Positions 7,861-15,900 of a DNA stretch of 64,000 nt are shown piece after piece (position 1 is the stretch's first letter; every line of letters begins with the position of its first letter). The notes under the pieces are model-generated. The model was given only the letters and a program-made list of their open reading frames with translations, was not told where the DNA came from and ran no database searches. Source of the DNA: Bacillota bacterium. Lineage in GTDB: Bacteria > Bacillota > Clostridia > Oscillospirales > Acutalibacteraceae. The translations under genes and the position numbers were made by a program. The stretch is from the NCBI GenBank assembly GCA_023410445.1, contig JAEYPT010000006.1:359535-423534 (forward strand), written 5' to 3'.

Positions 7861-8706
7861 TTAATAGACTTTGCTGACCCGTTCCCGGGAGCGGTAATAC
7901 AACAGACACAGGATCGCGGCGATTCCCGCTGAAACAGCGGCGCCTTCCAGAAACAAAATCAAAATCCCGTTTGCACAGGAAACGGTTAGCGCATACAGCG
8001 ACTTGCTGAGGATTGCAACCTGTCCGATTCGTCCGGAGAAGTAAAGATACGCGGGGAAAACTGCGAGCATTAGAGTGGTACCTGAGACCGCATAAATGCA
8101 GGCCCGCAGTGCTCGATGCCGCCAGGGGGTGATCCGGAACAAGACTCCCGCAAGGATCACAACGAGCACCGGCAGCAGAACGCTCGGGAGTCTCAGAATG
8201 GTCTTTATTTTCCCGATTGCTTCCCCCAATTCCTCCGTATAGGGAAAACTGATATCCTTTAAATAGGTGTCGGAACAGGTTTGGGCAAGAAGGAGCAGGC
8301 TTTTTTTGTTGTCTTCTGTTAATGTGACGCCGCGGCTTTTCGCATTTTGGGTCAGAATCTGATTCAACTTGCTCTGAAAATTTGCGTTTGAGATATTTTC
8401 TGCTTTTTCCCCATAAATCCGGTTCAGCGACTGATTGGCAACCATCTGAAGGTCGTTGATATCCAACGCCGAATTCAGCAGCTTTTGATCAAAACCGCTT
8501 GCTGAAGCGTAGGATGAAAACTCATTTTCCACTTCCTCCAGCACATTTTCATAATAGTGGCTTTCGTATAACTGCTTCCGCAAATAATCCGGATTCAAAA
8601 GGGTTCCCTGTAAAATCAGAACACAGGCAAACAGAAACAGAAGCAGAGACATCAGAAAAGAAACTAAAACAGATACCGCTTTTTCGGCGGTCGATTTTTT
8701 CATCAT
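7861..8706 (-). CDS. Membrane protein of unknown function, sortase operon
   Basis: I do not recognise a named family. The 281-aa protein has one TM helix near residues 13-34. A mostly helical, polar extracellular region of about 130 residues follows, then three further hydrophobic segments (about 165-190, 198-220 and 235-270) and a basic end. It starts 3 bp after the class D sortase stop, so it is probably translated with it. The position suggests a role in processing or placing the sortase substrates, but that rests only on context. Confidence 0.85.
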   Translation of the reverse strand: MMKKSTAEKAVSVLVSFLMSLLLFLFACVLILQGTLLNPDYLRKQLYESHYYENVLEEVENEFSSYASASGFDQKLLNSALDINDLQMVANQSLNRIYGEKAENISNANFQSKLNQILTQNAKSRGVTLTEDNKKSLLLLAQTCSDTYLKDISFPYTEELGEAIGKIKTILRLPSVLLPVLVVILAGVLFRITPWRHRALRACIYAVSGTTLMLAVFPAYLYFSGRIGQVAILSKSLYALTVSCANGILILFLEGAAVSAGIAAILCLLYYRSRERVSKVY

Positions 8707-8709
8707 TAT

Positions 8710-9369
8710 TCATCCTTGTTTGTCTATCGTTGGGCCGTTTAATTTTTTCGCATAAACAAAAAAGCGCTTGGGTGTCAATCCAAGATCATTAAACGGATAG
8801 CAGGTATAAAGAATCAGATTTTCCTCGTTCTGATTCAGGTCATACGCCGACGGATTATCAAACGATTGGATCTGCGTTTTGGTAATCTGATAGGTATACT
8901 GCCCGTAATTGGTTTCAATCAGAACCGTATCCCCCCGTTTCACATTCCCCAGCGTATGAAAATAAGTATGGTTATGCCCAGCAATTAAAATCGTTCGCCC
9001 GTAGCCCGGGATGAAGCTGCCGCTGTATAGCCCAACCCCTTTTTTCAGCTCATCGGTTTCATCCCCAAAATAGAGGTCCGCACGGATGGAAGCGTTTGAA
9101 ATCGTAAGGCGGCCGAAGCGTGTCCCATACTGCGGGAACGTGATGTCGCTCAGTTTTACCTCCGCCGTCTCTTTTTTCGGCGGCGCCGTAAAAATGTTGC
9201 TCAGCTTTTGGCTGCTCTGCTGATCGGAATTAAAAAAGAGCAGGCTTACGGTCGATTGGTAGGCTGAAAGGAACGGTTCAACCAACAGAAACAAAACAAG
9301 ATAACCGATCAGCAAAAAAGCGATCGGTATCAAGATAAAGCCTGCTTTATGACTTCGTTTTTGATTCAT
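8710..9369 (-). CDS. Class D-like sortase
   Basis: A membrane-bound cysteine transpeptidase of 219 aa. One N-terminal TM helix (about residues 10-31) precedes the sortase beta-barrel. The catalytic triad can be read: His132 (IAGHNHTYF), Cys190 (LILYTCYPF) and Arg202 (TPKRFFVYAK). The short N-terminal anchor and the TLxTC-like box written L-Y-T-C fit the class D/E group better than class B. Its start overlaps the end of the upstream secreted-protein gene by 23 bp, pointing to coupled translation and a dedicated substrate. No LPXTG-like motif is evident in that neighbour, so the substrate motif is unknown. Confidence 0.92.
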   Translation of the reverse strand: MNQKRSHKAGFILIPIAFLLIGYLVLFLLVEPFLSAYQSTVSLLFFNSDQQSSQKLSNIFTAPPKKETAEVKLSDITFPQYGTRFGRLTISNASIRADLYFGDETDELKKGVGLYSGSFIPGYGRTILIAGHNHTYFHTLGNVKRGDTVLIETNYGQYTYQITKTQIQSFDNPSAYDLNQNEENLILYTCYPFNDLGLTPKRFFVYAKKLNGPTIDKQG

Positions 9370-9925
9370 CCTTTTTCTCCAACAGCCTGTATTTGAAAAT
9401 CAAAAAGGAACACAGGAGCAAATCAGACGAAATAAACGCCGCGCAAAATGCCGCATTTATCTCCCACGGAACGGCCGCGCCCGTCGTCTTAATAACATTT
9501 TCCCCTGTAAACGTCACGTTCCCGTTGGAATCCACGATCTTTACATTTTTATTGGAGCCCACGGAAAGCTTCAGATTCGCCTCGTCGGCCGCAGCCTGAG
9601 CCGCTGCCATAATCCGATTCTTTGTGCTTTTGTCTAACTTTTTCAAGTCCGTGACGCCGCTTTCCCGAACTGCTTCTTTCGCCGCTTCGACCTGCCCCAG
9701 AATGTACTGCGCCTGATCGTCCGATATGTGATGCGAGGCAAAATAGTTTTCCGCCTGATTGACATAGCTTGCCGGAATTTGAACCGTCTGCCCATTCACT
9801 GAAATCCCCGCCCGCAGGGAATCCAGAATTGCGTCCGTATTGGCCGCCGCACGTACCGGAACGGCAAAGCAAAAAATCAGGGACATCAAAAGGACCGTAT
9901 CGATCATCTTTCGAATTATTTTCAT
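9347..9925 (-). CDS. Secreted protein with C-terminal membrane anchor, likely partner of the class D sortase
   Basis: Family not recognised. It has a signal peptide (about residues 1-27, ending PVRAAA) and a helical/beta region of about 130 residues. A hydrophobic segment near 155-178 follows, then a basic tail (YRLLEKKDESKTKS), so the C terminus looks like a stop-transfer or sorting-type tail. No canonical LPXTG appears before the hydrophobic part. The mature domain resembles the N-terminal domain of the next upstream gene product (10043-11566). Both show a Y/F-x-S-H-x-I-S/T-D motif, an Ala/Gln-rich helix and a G-x-T/I-Y/F-x-x-G-type strand. It overlaps the sortase gene. Confidence 0.85.
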   Translation of the reverse strand: MKIIRKMIDTVLLMSLIFCFAVPVRAAANTDAILDSLRAGISVNGQTVQIPASYVNQAENYFASHHISDDQAQYILGQVEAAKEAVRESGVTDLKKLDKSTKNRIMAAAQAAADEANLKLSVGSNKNVKIVDSNGNVTFTGENVIKTTGAAVPWEINAAFCAAFISSDLLLCSFLIFKYRLLEKKDESKTKS

Positions 9926-9993
9926 CGGTCAATATCCTCTCCCTGTGGAACTTCAGCACGGATTTTTGCACCTATAAAAGATCCCGAGTGGGA

Positions 9994-10025
9994 ATGGCAG
10001 TTCAGGAAAGCTCCTGAACTGCCAT
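9994..10025 (-). other. Strong intergenic hairpin inside the sortase locus
   Basis: A perfect 14-bp stem (ATGGCAGTTCAGGA with TCCTGAACTGCCAT, loop AAGC) lies between the 507-aa secreted protein gene and the downstream sortase-operon genes. No T-run follows on the minus strand. It may be an RNA-stability or partial-attenuation element rather than a full terminator. Confidence 0.6.
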
Positions 10026-10042
10026 AGAAATCGGTTCGGTTT

Positions 10043-11566
10043 TTAATGAATGGCGCCAATGGTACACGGAGCTTTCTGACCGTTGACATAGAACCCTGCT
10101 CCCTGCCCCGGCTTCCCCACAGCGATGACCTTATAGAAATAGCTGTTTCCATTTGACCCTGCAAAAATCACCTGGAAGACCTTATCATTGCCGCATTGGA
10201 ACGTCGGTTTCGAGGCAGCCGTGATTTTGAACTGATACGAATGCCCGGCCTTCACAGAAAGATATTTTCCGGTATCAATGGTAAGGTGAGGAACCGCCGC
10301 AACCCTCTGAGGCAGAATGACATACTGCGAATTACGTGCAAACGTAAACGCAGCATATCCGGCCGCATCCACGACACTCATGCAATGATCCAGGGATTCC
10401 AACTGCCTGGTCACAGAATTATAATAATACAGATAAGCCGTCTGACCAGGCAGATATCCCTGATCGCCGACGTACACCCGAACCGTCGCGGGAACAGGAA
10501 GCGCCCCTTCGTTCGCAAAGGTCAGGAGGGCGCCTTTATTCGCGGAAGGCACTGCAGCGCTGACTGTCGGGTTCAGCGTAGTCGTCTGAACGTTCAGTGC
10601 CAGATTGATCGGCGCTGCCGCAGAAACCGCCGATGCGTCTGCACCATTGAAGGTCCAGCTGTACGCAACTCTTCCCGTCACAGAATCCGTTACACTGACG
10701 GTAACGCTTTTGTGGGCTGCCTCGGCCGTGTTGAGAACACTGCTGTCAAGCGTCATCGCGACCGACGTATTGGAAACCGTTCCGTAGGCAACACTTGCCG
10801 GGACGTTCAAAGAAACAGCCACCGTTTGCACCGCCGGATTATTCAGTTGGCTGATCATCGTATCAGAAGGTGTGCTGATTTTGATCGCGGCGGGGGCCTG
10901 TGCCGTGGCAGACGATGCTGCTGCAACCGTATCCGCAGAAACCGTCACGCTGCAGGACGCTTCGCCGCCGGAAACCACCGGGGCCGCATCCGGTTGTCCG
11001 CTGACGTTAATCTGCGTCACACCGCCCGAGGTCACCACCTGTGTGGGCTGCGCAGGAACAGTCGGAACGGAAGACGTGCCGGAACCCCCGGAGCCGCCGC
11101 CGGAATGGCTGGAAATATCCTTCTTATTCAAAGTCGGGATCGGAAAATTCGCCGTGGCGGACCCTGACACATAGATCGTGTCGCCTACCCGGCTGAAATG
11201 CAGTCCGGTTCCGGGAACCCCATTCAACAAAAGATAAATCTGCGCCTTAACAGCGGCGGGCAACAACAGCAAATTCGGCGAAGCTCCGTTGACAATGGCT
11301 TGCTGAATGACGCTCTGCGCCGACTGAACGGCCGCGGCAATGGCGTCTGCCTGCAATTGATCGGTGATCGGGTGACTGCTCAGAAAAGTGTCGGTCTTTG
11401 ACGTGAAGGAATTGGGAAGCGAGTACTCATAATCTCCAACGGTAAAAGATGCACTGACCGCTTTCTGGATTTCATCATTATAATTTGCTGTGCCCGCTGC
11501 GGAAGCCGGGGCGCACCAGGAGACCAGGAGCATCACGCAAACCATCAGGGCCCTGATTCGTTTCAT
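10043..11566 (-). CDS. Secreted two-part surface protein with the shared C-terminal module
   Basis: A 507-aa exported protein with a signal peptide (about residues 1-24, ending APASAAG). An N-terminal domain of about 120 residues is similar to the 9347-9925 protein. A Gly/Ser/Pro/Thr linker follows near 150-175. The C-terminal module (about 200-507) recurs in the giant proteins at 13, 24.7 and 32.9 kb: D-S-V-T-G-R-V-A-Y-S-W-T-F, then P-G-Q-T-A-Y-L-Y-Y-Y-N, then N-S-Q-Y-V-I-L-P, then a beta domain ending P-C-T-I-G-A-I-H. Its final subdomain matches the nucleotidase-type protein at 24.7 kb rather than the RQYGxF proteins. Function unknown; an extracellular structural or binding role is inferred. 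Confidence 0.88.
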   Translation of the reverse strand: MKRIRALMVCVMLLVSWCAPASAAGTANYNDEIQKAVSASFTVGDYEYSLPNSFTSKTDTFLSSHPITDQLQADAIAAAVQSAQSVIQQAIVNGASPNLLLLPAAVKAQIYLLLNGVPGTGLHFSRVGDTIYVSGSATANFPIPTLNKKDISSHSGGGSGGSGTSSVPTVPAQPTQVVTSGGVTQINVSGQPDAAPVVSGGEASCSVTVSADTVAAASSATAQAPAAIKISTPSDTMISQLNNPAVQTVAVSLNVPASVAYGTVSNTSVAMTLDSSVLNTAEAAHKSVTVSVTDSVTGRVAYSWTFNGADASAVSAAAPINLALNVQTTTLNPTVSAAVPSANKGALLTFANEGALPVPATVRVYVGDQGYLPGQTAYLYYYNSVTRQLESLDHCMSVVDAAGYAAFTFARNSQYVILPQRVAAVPHLTIDTGKYLSVKAGHSYQFKITAASKPTFQCGNDKVFQVIFAGSNGNSYFYKVIAVGKPGQGAGFYVNGQKAPCTIGAIH

Positions 11567-11685
11567 TTGTATATCATCCTTTATCTGTTATTTTTGGAAA
11601 ATAATATCACAGATTGAAAGGGGAATTTAACCGCTTTATCGCCGAACCGAAAATATATTTTCATCATAAAAACAGCGAATCCGTT

Positions 11686-12597
11686 TTAGGTCTCGGTTAA
11701 AATGCAAACCAGCATTCCGGCAACTCCTCCGCTGAAATCCAGAAGCACATCCAGAACGCTGCTGGTTCTTCCGACATGGAACATCTGGATCAATTCATCG
11801 AGAACGGGAACAAACAAAAGGAAGAACAACCCTGCAAAAACAGATTTCAAAATCGGCTTTCGGTAAGCTCTTACCGTTATCCGCACGAGGATGCCAAACA
11901 GGAAATACTCCACAAAATGGGCCGCTTTTCGGACAACGTGATCCGATATTTGCCTCGGTAATGAAACAGCCGATAAAATCCGATTCAGCAGATTCGTCAC
12001 ATAGCCGCTCATACTGCCGGACTGCGGCCCTGAAAACATAGAATTATGAAAAATAAACAGAATAAACAGGGCCGTGATTACGGTAAAAATGCGGCGTTTG
12101 AAGCGATCCTCCGCGGATTCAGTCTGCGCTGAAGATCTGACGGAATTCTTTTTGTCTGCCCTGGAGTTGCTGAAAATCATCCGACAAATGCACATTCCCA
12201 CCGTACAGCTGACAAAATCAATCAGCACGTCGCTTACGCTGCTGGTTCTTCCCGGATAGTTCATCTGAATGGTTTCATCCACAACCGGAAAAGCTAGAAA
12301 CAGAAACAGTTCCAAGGAGAATAGCTCCGCCGGCTTCTCCGAAATCATGTGAACCGTGCCGGTAAACAGGCAGCCGAAGATAAAATATTCAATGATATGC
12401 GCAAGTTTTCGAACTTCGAATTGCGTAAGAGCCGCATGGAAGCCATTGGCGCTCAGAAAATGATTCAGAATACGCAGAACAGCCCCGCTTTGCTGATCGG
12501 ACTGAACAACCGGATACATGGAATTGTGGAAAATGAACAGCACCGCAAGAAGGGAAATCCCGGCCCAAAAGAGGTTCTTAACTTTCCTATTCTTCAT
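11686..12597 (-). CDS. Tandem-duplicated VanZ-like membrane protein
   Basis: Two VanZ-like domains in one polypeptide of about 303 aa. Each half has L-F-I-F-H-N-S-M, then V-R-K-x-A-H-x-x-E-Y-F-x-F-G and then D-E-x-I-Q-M followed by G-R-T-S-S-V-x-D-V-L-x-D-F. The single-domain family is known from vancomycin/teicoplanin resistance loci and is common in Clostridia with no defined reaction. The internal duplication gives about eight TM segments. The start is uncertain. ATG at 12597 (MKNRKVKNLFW) or 12606 is more likely than the upstream TTG at 12648. A strong ribosome site (GGGAGGGGG) serves a different, short frame that overlaps this start. Confidence 0.85.
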   Translation of the reverse strand: MKNRKVKNLFWAGISLLAVLFIFHNSMYPVVQSDQQSGAVLRILNHFLSANGFHAALTQFEVRKLAHIIEYFIFGCLFTGTVHMISEKPAELFSLELFLFLAFPVVDETIQMNYPGRTSSVSDVLIDFVSCTVGMCICRMIFSNSRADKKNSVRSSAQTESAEDRFKRRIFTVITALFILFIFHNSMFSGPQSGSMSGYVTNLLNRILSAVSLPRQISDHVVRKAAHFVEYFLFGILVRITVRAYRKPILKSVFAGLFFLLFVPVLDELIQMFHVGRTSSVLDVLLDFSGGVAGMLVCILTET

Positions 12598-12631
12598 TGA
12601 TTCCATTTGCAGAAATTTTATCCTTTTCCAT
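12587..12631 (-). CDS. Possible 14-aa leader peptide coupled to the VanZ-like gene
   Basis: The best Shine-Dalgarno of this locus (GGGAGGGGG on the minus strand) sits 6 nt before an ATG at 12631. That ATG opens the frame MEKDKISANGINEE and stops at 12587-12589, overlapping the likely VanZ start codon at 12595-12597. It could couple translation of the VanZ gene to the leader. Alternatively the sequence may hold a frameshift in the VanZ N terminus. Confidence 0.3.
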   Translation of the reverse strand: MEKDKISANGINEE

Positions 12632-12924
12632 GTGGTTCCCCCTCCCAAATTGTTGAAATAAACGGCAGCATCTACTTTTGTGGGGTCAGGGTTTTTGGGG
12701 AACCAAATTCTTTCCTTTTTTCAATTGGAGCAATTATAGCATAATTGGAAATAATTGTAAATTATAATATTAAAACAATCTTCTCACTGATCGATCAAAT
12801 CAATTGTCTAAACTTCCTACATCCCGTTTCGTTTCTTTTGTTATTCGGTCGAAAGCAAGCATAATATCAGAAAACGGATTGCGCAAAATTTATTTTTTGC
12901 CTTTCTCCGGGCATTCGCAAGCAC
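12598..12924. other. AT-rich intergenic region upstream of the VanZ gene
   Basis: Apart from the leader frame at 12587-12631, I see no gene. It is AT-rich around 12720-12790, where several TATAAT-like hexamers occur on both strands, so I cannot single out one promoter. Confidence 0.4.
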
Positions 12925-12973
12925 ATAAAAAAGGCCGCCCGGATCAGCATTTGCTGAAACCGGACGGCCTTTT
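12925..12973 (-). terminator. Terminator of the 1639-aa surface protein gene
   Basis: On the minus strand, AAGGCCGTCCGG pairs with CCGGGCGGCCTT (12931-12942 with 12960-12971), with an inner CAGCA/TGCTG hairpin, followed by six T. It lies 18 bp past the stop codon. Confidence 0.8.
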
Positions 12974-12990
12974 GAATTTTTACTTGATTA

Positions 12991-15900
12991 TTAAAACGTA
13001 CCGTATTGCCGCTGTGAACTCCCGCTTGGTTTAACGCCGTTTTGGACGTTCAGCCTTACGGATGCGTGAGTAAGACGTTTGTTTTTGCTGTCGTATACGT
13101 CGATCATGATGTAGGTTAACCCGGCCTTCACCCCGGTTACTTTTACGTTTCCGTTTTTCAGCTCGGTTACATCCGCGGCTCCCTGTGCGGAGGAATACGC
13201 TCTCAGAGCGGTGCCGTCCGCACCCGTACGCTTTACACCGATCTCATAGCTGCCGTTTGGGGCCATCGTGTAGCTCCGCGTGTCCAGTGTGAGGAAGCGC
13301 GCTGCCTGCGGTAAAAGCACATAGTCCGAGCAGTGGCTGATCTTTACGGTTACATAATCGTCCGCATCCACTGTATAAGCGCTGTTGTCAAGCGACTCAA
13401 TCCGCTGGGTGGCAGGATTGTAGTAGTAGAAATAGAGTGTCTGCCCGGGCTTATAGCCCTTTCCCGTCACGGAAATCCGAACGCTTGCAGCCGCCGGAAG
13501 AACTCCGCTGTGCTCAAAGGAAAGCACCACACCGCTGTGATTCGGGGCAGCCGCGCCGACCTGCGGAACTTCTGCGGTAGTGCGAACGCTCATGGCGATA
13601 TTGACGTTTGTCACCGGCACCGTGGATTTGGCAAGGTCTTCGCCCTTGAATGTCCAGCTGTAGGCAAGCTGCTGGGTGCCTGCGTCCCTGACGCTCACGG
13701 TGACGTCGGACTGCGCGGCCTGCGCCGCGGCAAGAATCTCTGAATCCACCTTGATATCGACAGCCAGATTTGCGTTGCGGTTTGCTGCCACATCGGACGG
13801 AACGGTTACCGTCAGGGCAACGTCCCTCTTTGCAGCAAGCTGCTGAAGGATGCTGTCTTTCGGCAAATCGATCTCAACTGAGGCTTTCTTCCCCGGATCG
13901 AGCGAAGCGCTTGTTCCGGTGTCTGTGTTCACACTCGGCACGGTTGCCGCAATTTCGGCCGTATTGCCGTTTACCGCGGTGCTGTCCGCAACAGTGGAAA
14001 CAACGGCGGTATTGCCGGCGGTGTTGATTTCTGTCTGCGTGGAGGAAGAAGGAACCGGTTTTTCGGAAGAGGATTTTGTTGAGGAACTTCCGCCCCCGGC
14101 AACTACCTTTACGGTAATATGCGGCAGCTGCACGCCGCTGTCCTTCAGCTGATAGCCGCTGTCCAGCACCGGGGTAAAGTCATAGGTTCCGGCTGCGTTC
14201 GGGTTGTAGGTAATATTGGAAACCCATTGTGCGACACTGACAAACGTATTCGAAATGCCGTCCACGACCGCTTTCAGTTTCTGCGGCAGAGTGGAAATCG
14301 CCGTGCCCAGCGTGACCGTCTGCGTCTTTACGGAATCGGCCAGACTTGAAAATGCGGAAATAATTCCACTCCCCGGTTCTTCTTTTGCGCTGATTTCTAC
14401 TGTGAAAGTTGCCTTTTTGCCGCCGACCGTCACAGTCAGCCTCTGGCTTGACGCAGGCTTGCTGCTGTCAAAGCCGGTGATGTTCGCCTCCGTGATGCTC
14501 TCCACTTTTGTCGATTTGTCGCTGTAGGTGCCGGTTACTTCAAGGCCGGAAAGGTCCAGCGGGTCACCCACCGTATAGACCAGTTTTGAAGCAGGTTTTG
14601 TAATCGCAATGCTTTGCAGGACGACCGGGATTGGAGGGGCCACGGCGACGGTAACGGAACCGGATTTCGTGGCATCCACAGTGGAGGTTGCGGTCACCGT
14701 CACGGTAATGGCTGTTTCGTCCGCACCGACCGTCAGCTTGCCGTCCGTGCCGATTTTGGTGTTGGAACTGCTGTTGCCAGTGATGCTCCATGTCACACTT
14801 TGATCGGGACTATTGCTTCCGGTTACTGTTGCAGAAAACGTTTGGCTGCCGCCTTTCGCCACCAAAGGGGCGGAGGGGGAAACGGTGACGCTGCTCACGG
14901 TTGGGGTCGGGGGCGGAGTTGTAGTCACGGTGACCGTCGCGGTGCCGAATTTCGTGGCATCTACGGTCGAGGTTGCGGTCACCGTCAGCGTCGCGGCGGT
15001 TTCATCGGCACCGACGGTCAGCTTGCCGTCGCTGCCGATGGCGGTGCCGGAGCTGTGCTGACCGCTCACACCCCACGTTACGGTCTGGGCGGGGCTGTTG
15101 CTGCCGGTTACCGTCGCGCCGAAGATTTTACTCTCGCCTTTCGCAACCGAAGCAGTAGAGGGGGAAACCGAAACGCTGGTCACGGTCGGAGCGGGGAGCG
15201 GGGTCACTGTAACCGTAGCCGTTCCGGATTTTGTGCCGTCTACGGTGGAAGTCGCGGTCACCGTCAGGCTATCGGCGATTTCGTCCGCACCGACCGTCAG
15301 CTTGCCGTCCGTGCCGATTTGGGTGTTGGCACTGTTGTTTCCGCTGACGCTCCACGTAACGGTCTGGGCGGGGCTGTTGGTGCCCGAAACCGACGCGCTG
15401 AAGGTCTGGCTGCCGCCTTTCTCTACCGAAGCAGTGGAGGGGGAAACAGTCACGCTGCTCACGGTTGGGGCCGAGACAGCTACCGTTACGGTCGCGGTCC
15501 CGGATTTTCCGGTATCTACGGTTGAGGTTGCGGTAACCGTCAGTGTCGTTCCGGTGTTTTCGTCCGTGCCGACGGTCAGCTTGCCGTCGTTGCCAATTTT
15601 CGTGTTGGCACTGCTTTTTCCGGTAACAGTCCACGTTACGGTCTGTGCCGGACTGTTGCTTCCTGTGACGGTCGCGCTGAAGGTCTGGCTGCCGCCTTTC
15701 TCTACCGAAGCAGTGGAGGGCGAAACGGTGACGCTGTCTACCGTCGCAGTCGGGGTTGGCGCCGTATAGGAATAAGCCGCACTCGGTGAAGATTCCGGAC
15801 TGTTCGACGAGGAAGAATTATTGCCTCTTGTAATGACCGTAAAGGTGTAACTGCCGGTCACGGTGATCTTATTTGTAAAATCACAATTTACCGGCGTACC

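Noticed and set aside
9347..9925. LPXTG-like sorting motif in the class D sortase neighbour
   Set aside because: Only an A-V-P-W-E sequence precedes the hydrophobic tail, which is not a recognised sorting motif. I therefore call the substrate relationship by context only.
10196..11167. Long plus-strand reading frame (323 codons) opposite the 507-aa secreted protein gene
   Set aside because: Its product is Arg-rich and low in structure, without a ribosome site. The opposite strand encodes a protein with a signal peptide and a domain repeated in four other genes.
14614..15769. Plus-strand frames of 303 and 223 codons inside the giant Ig-repeat gene
   Set aside because: They arise from the tandem Ig-domain repeats read in antisense; Gly/Arg/His-rich products with no domain signal.
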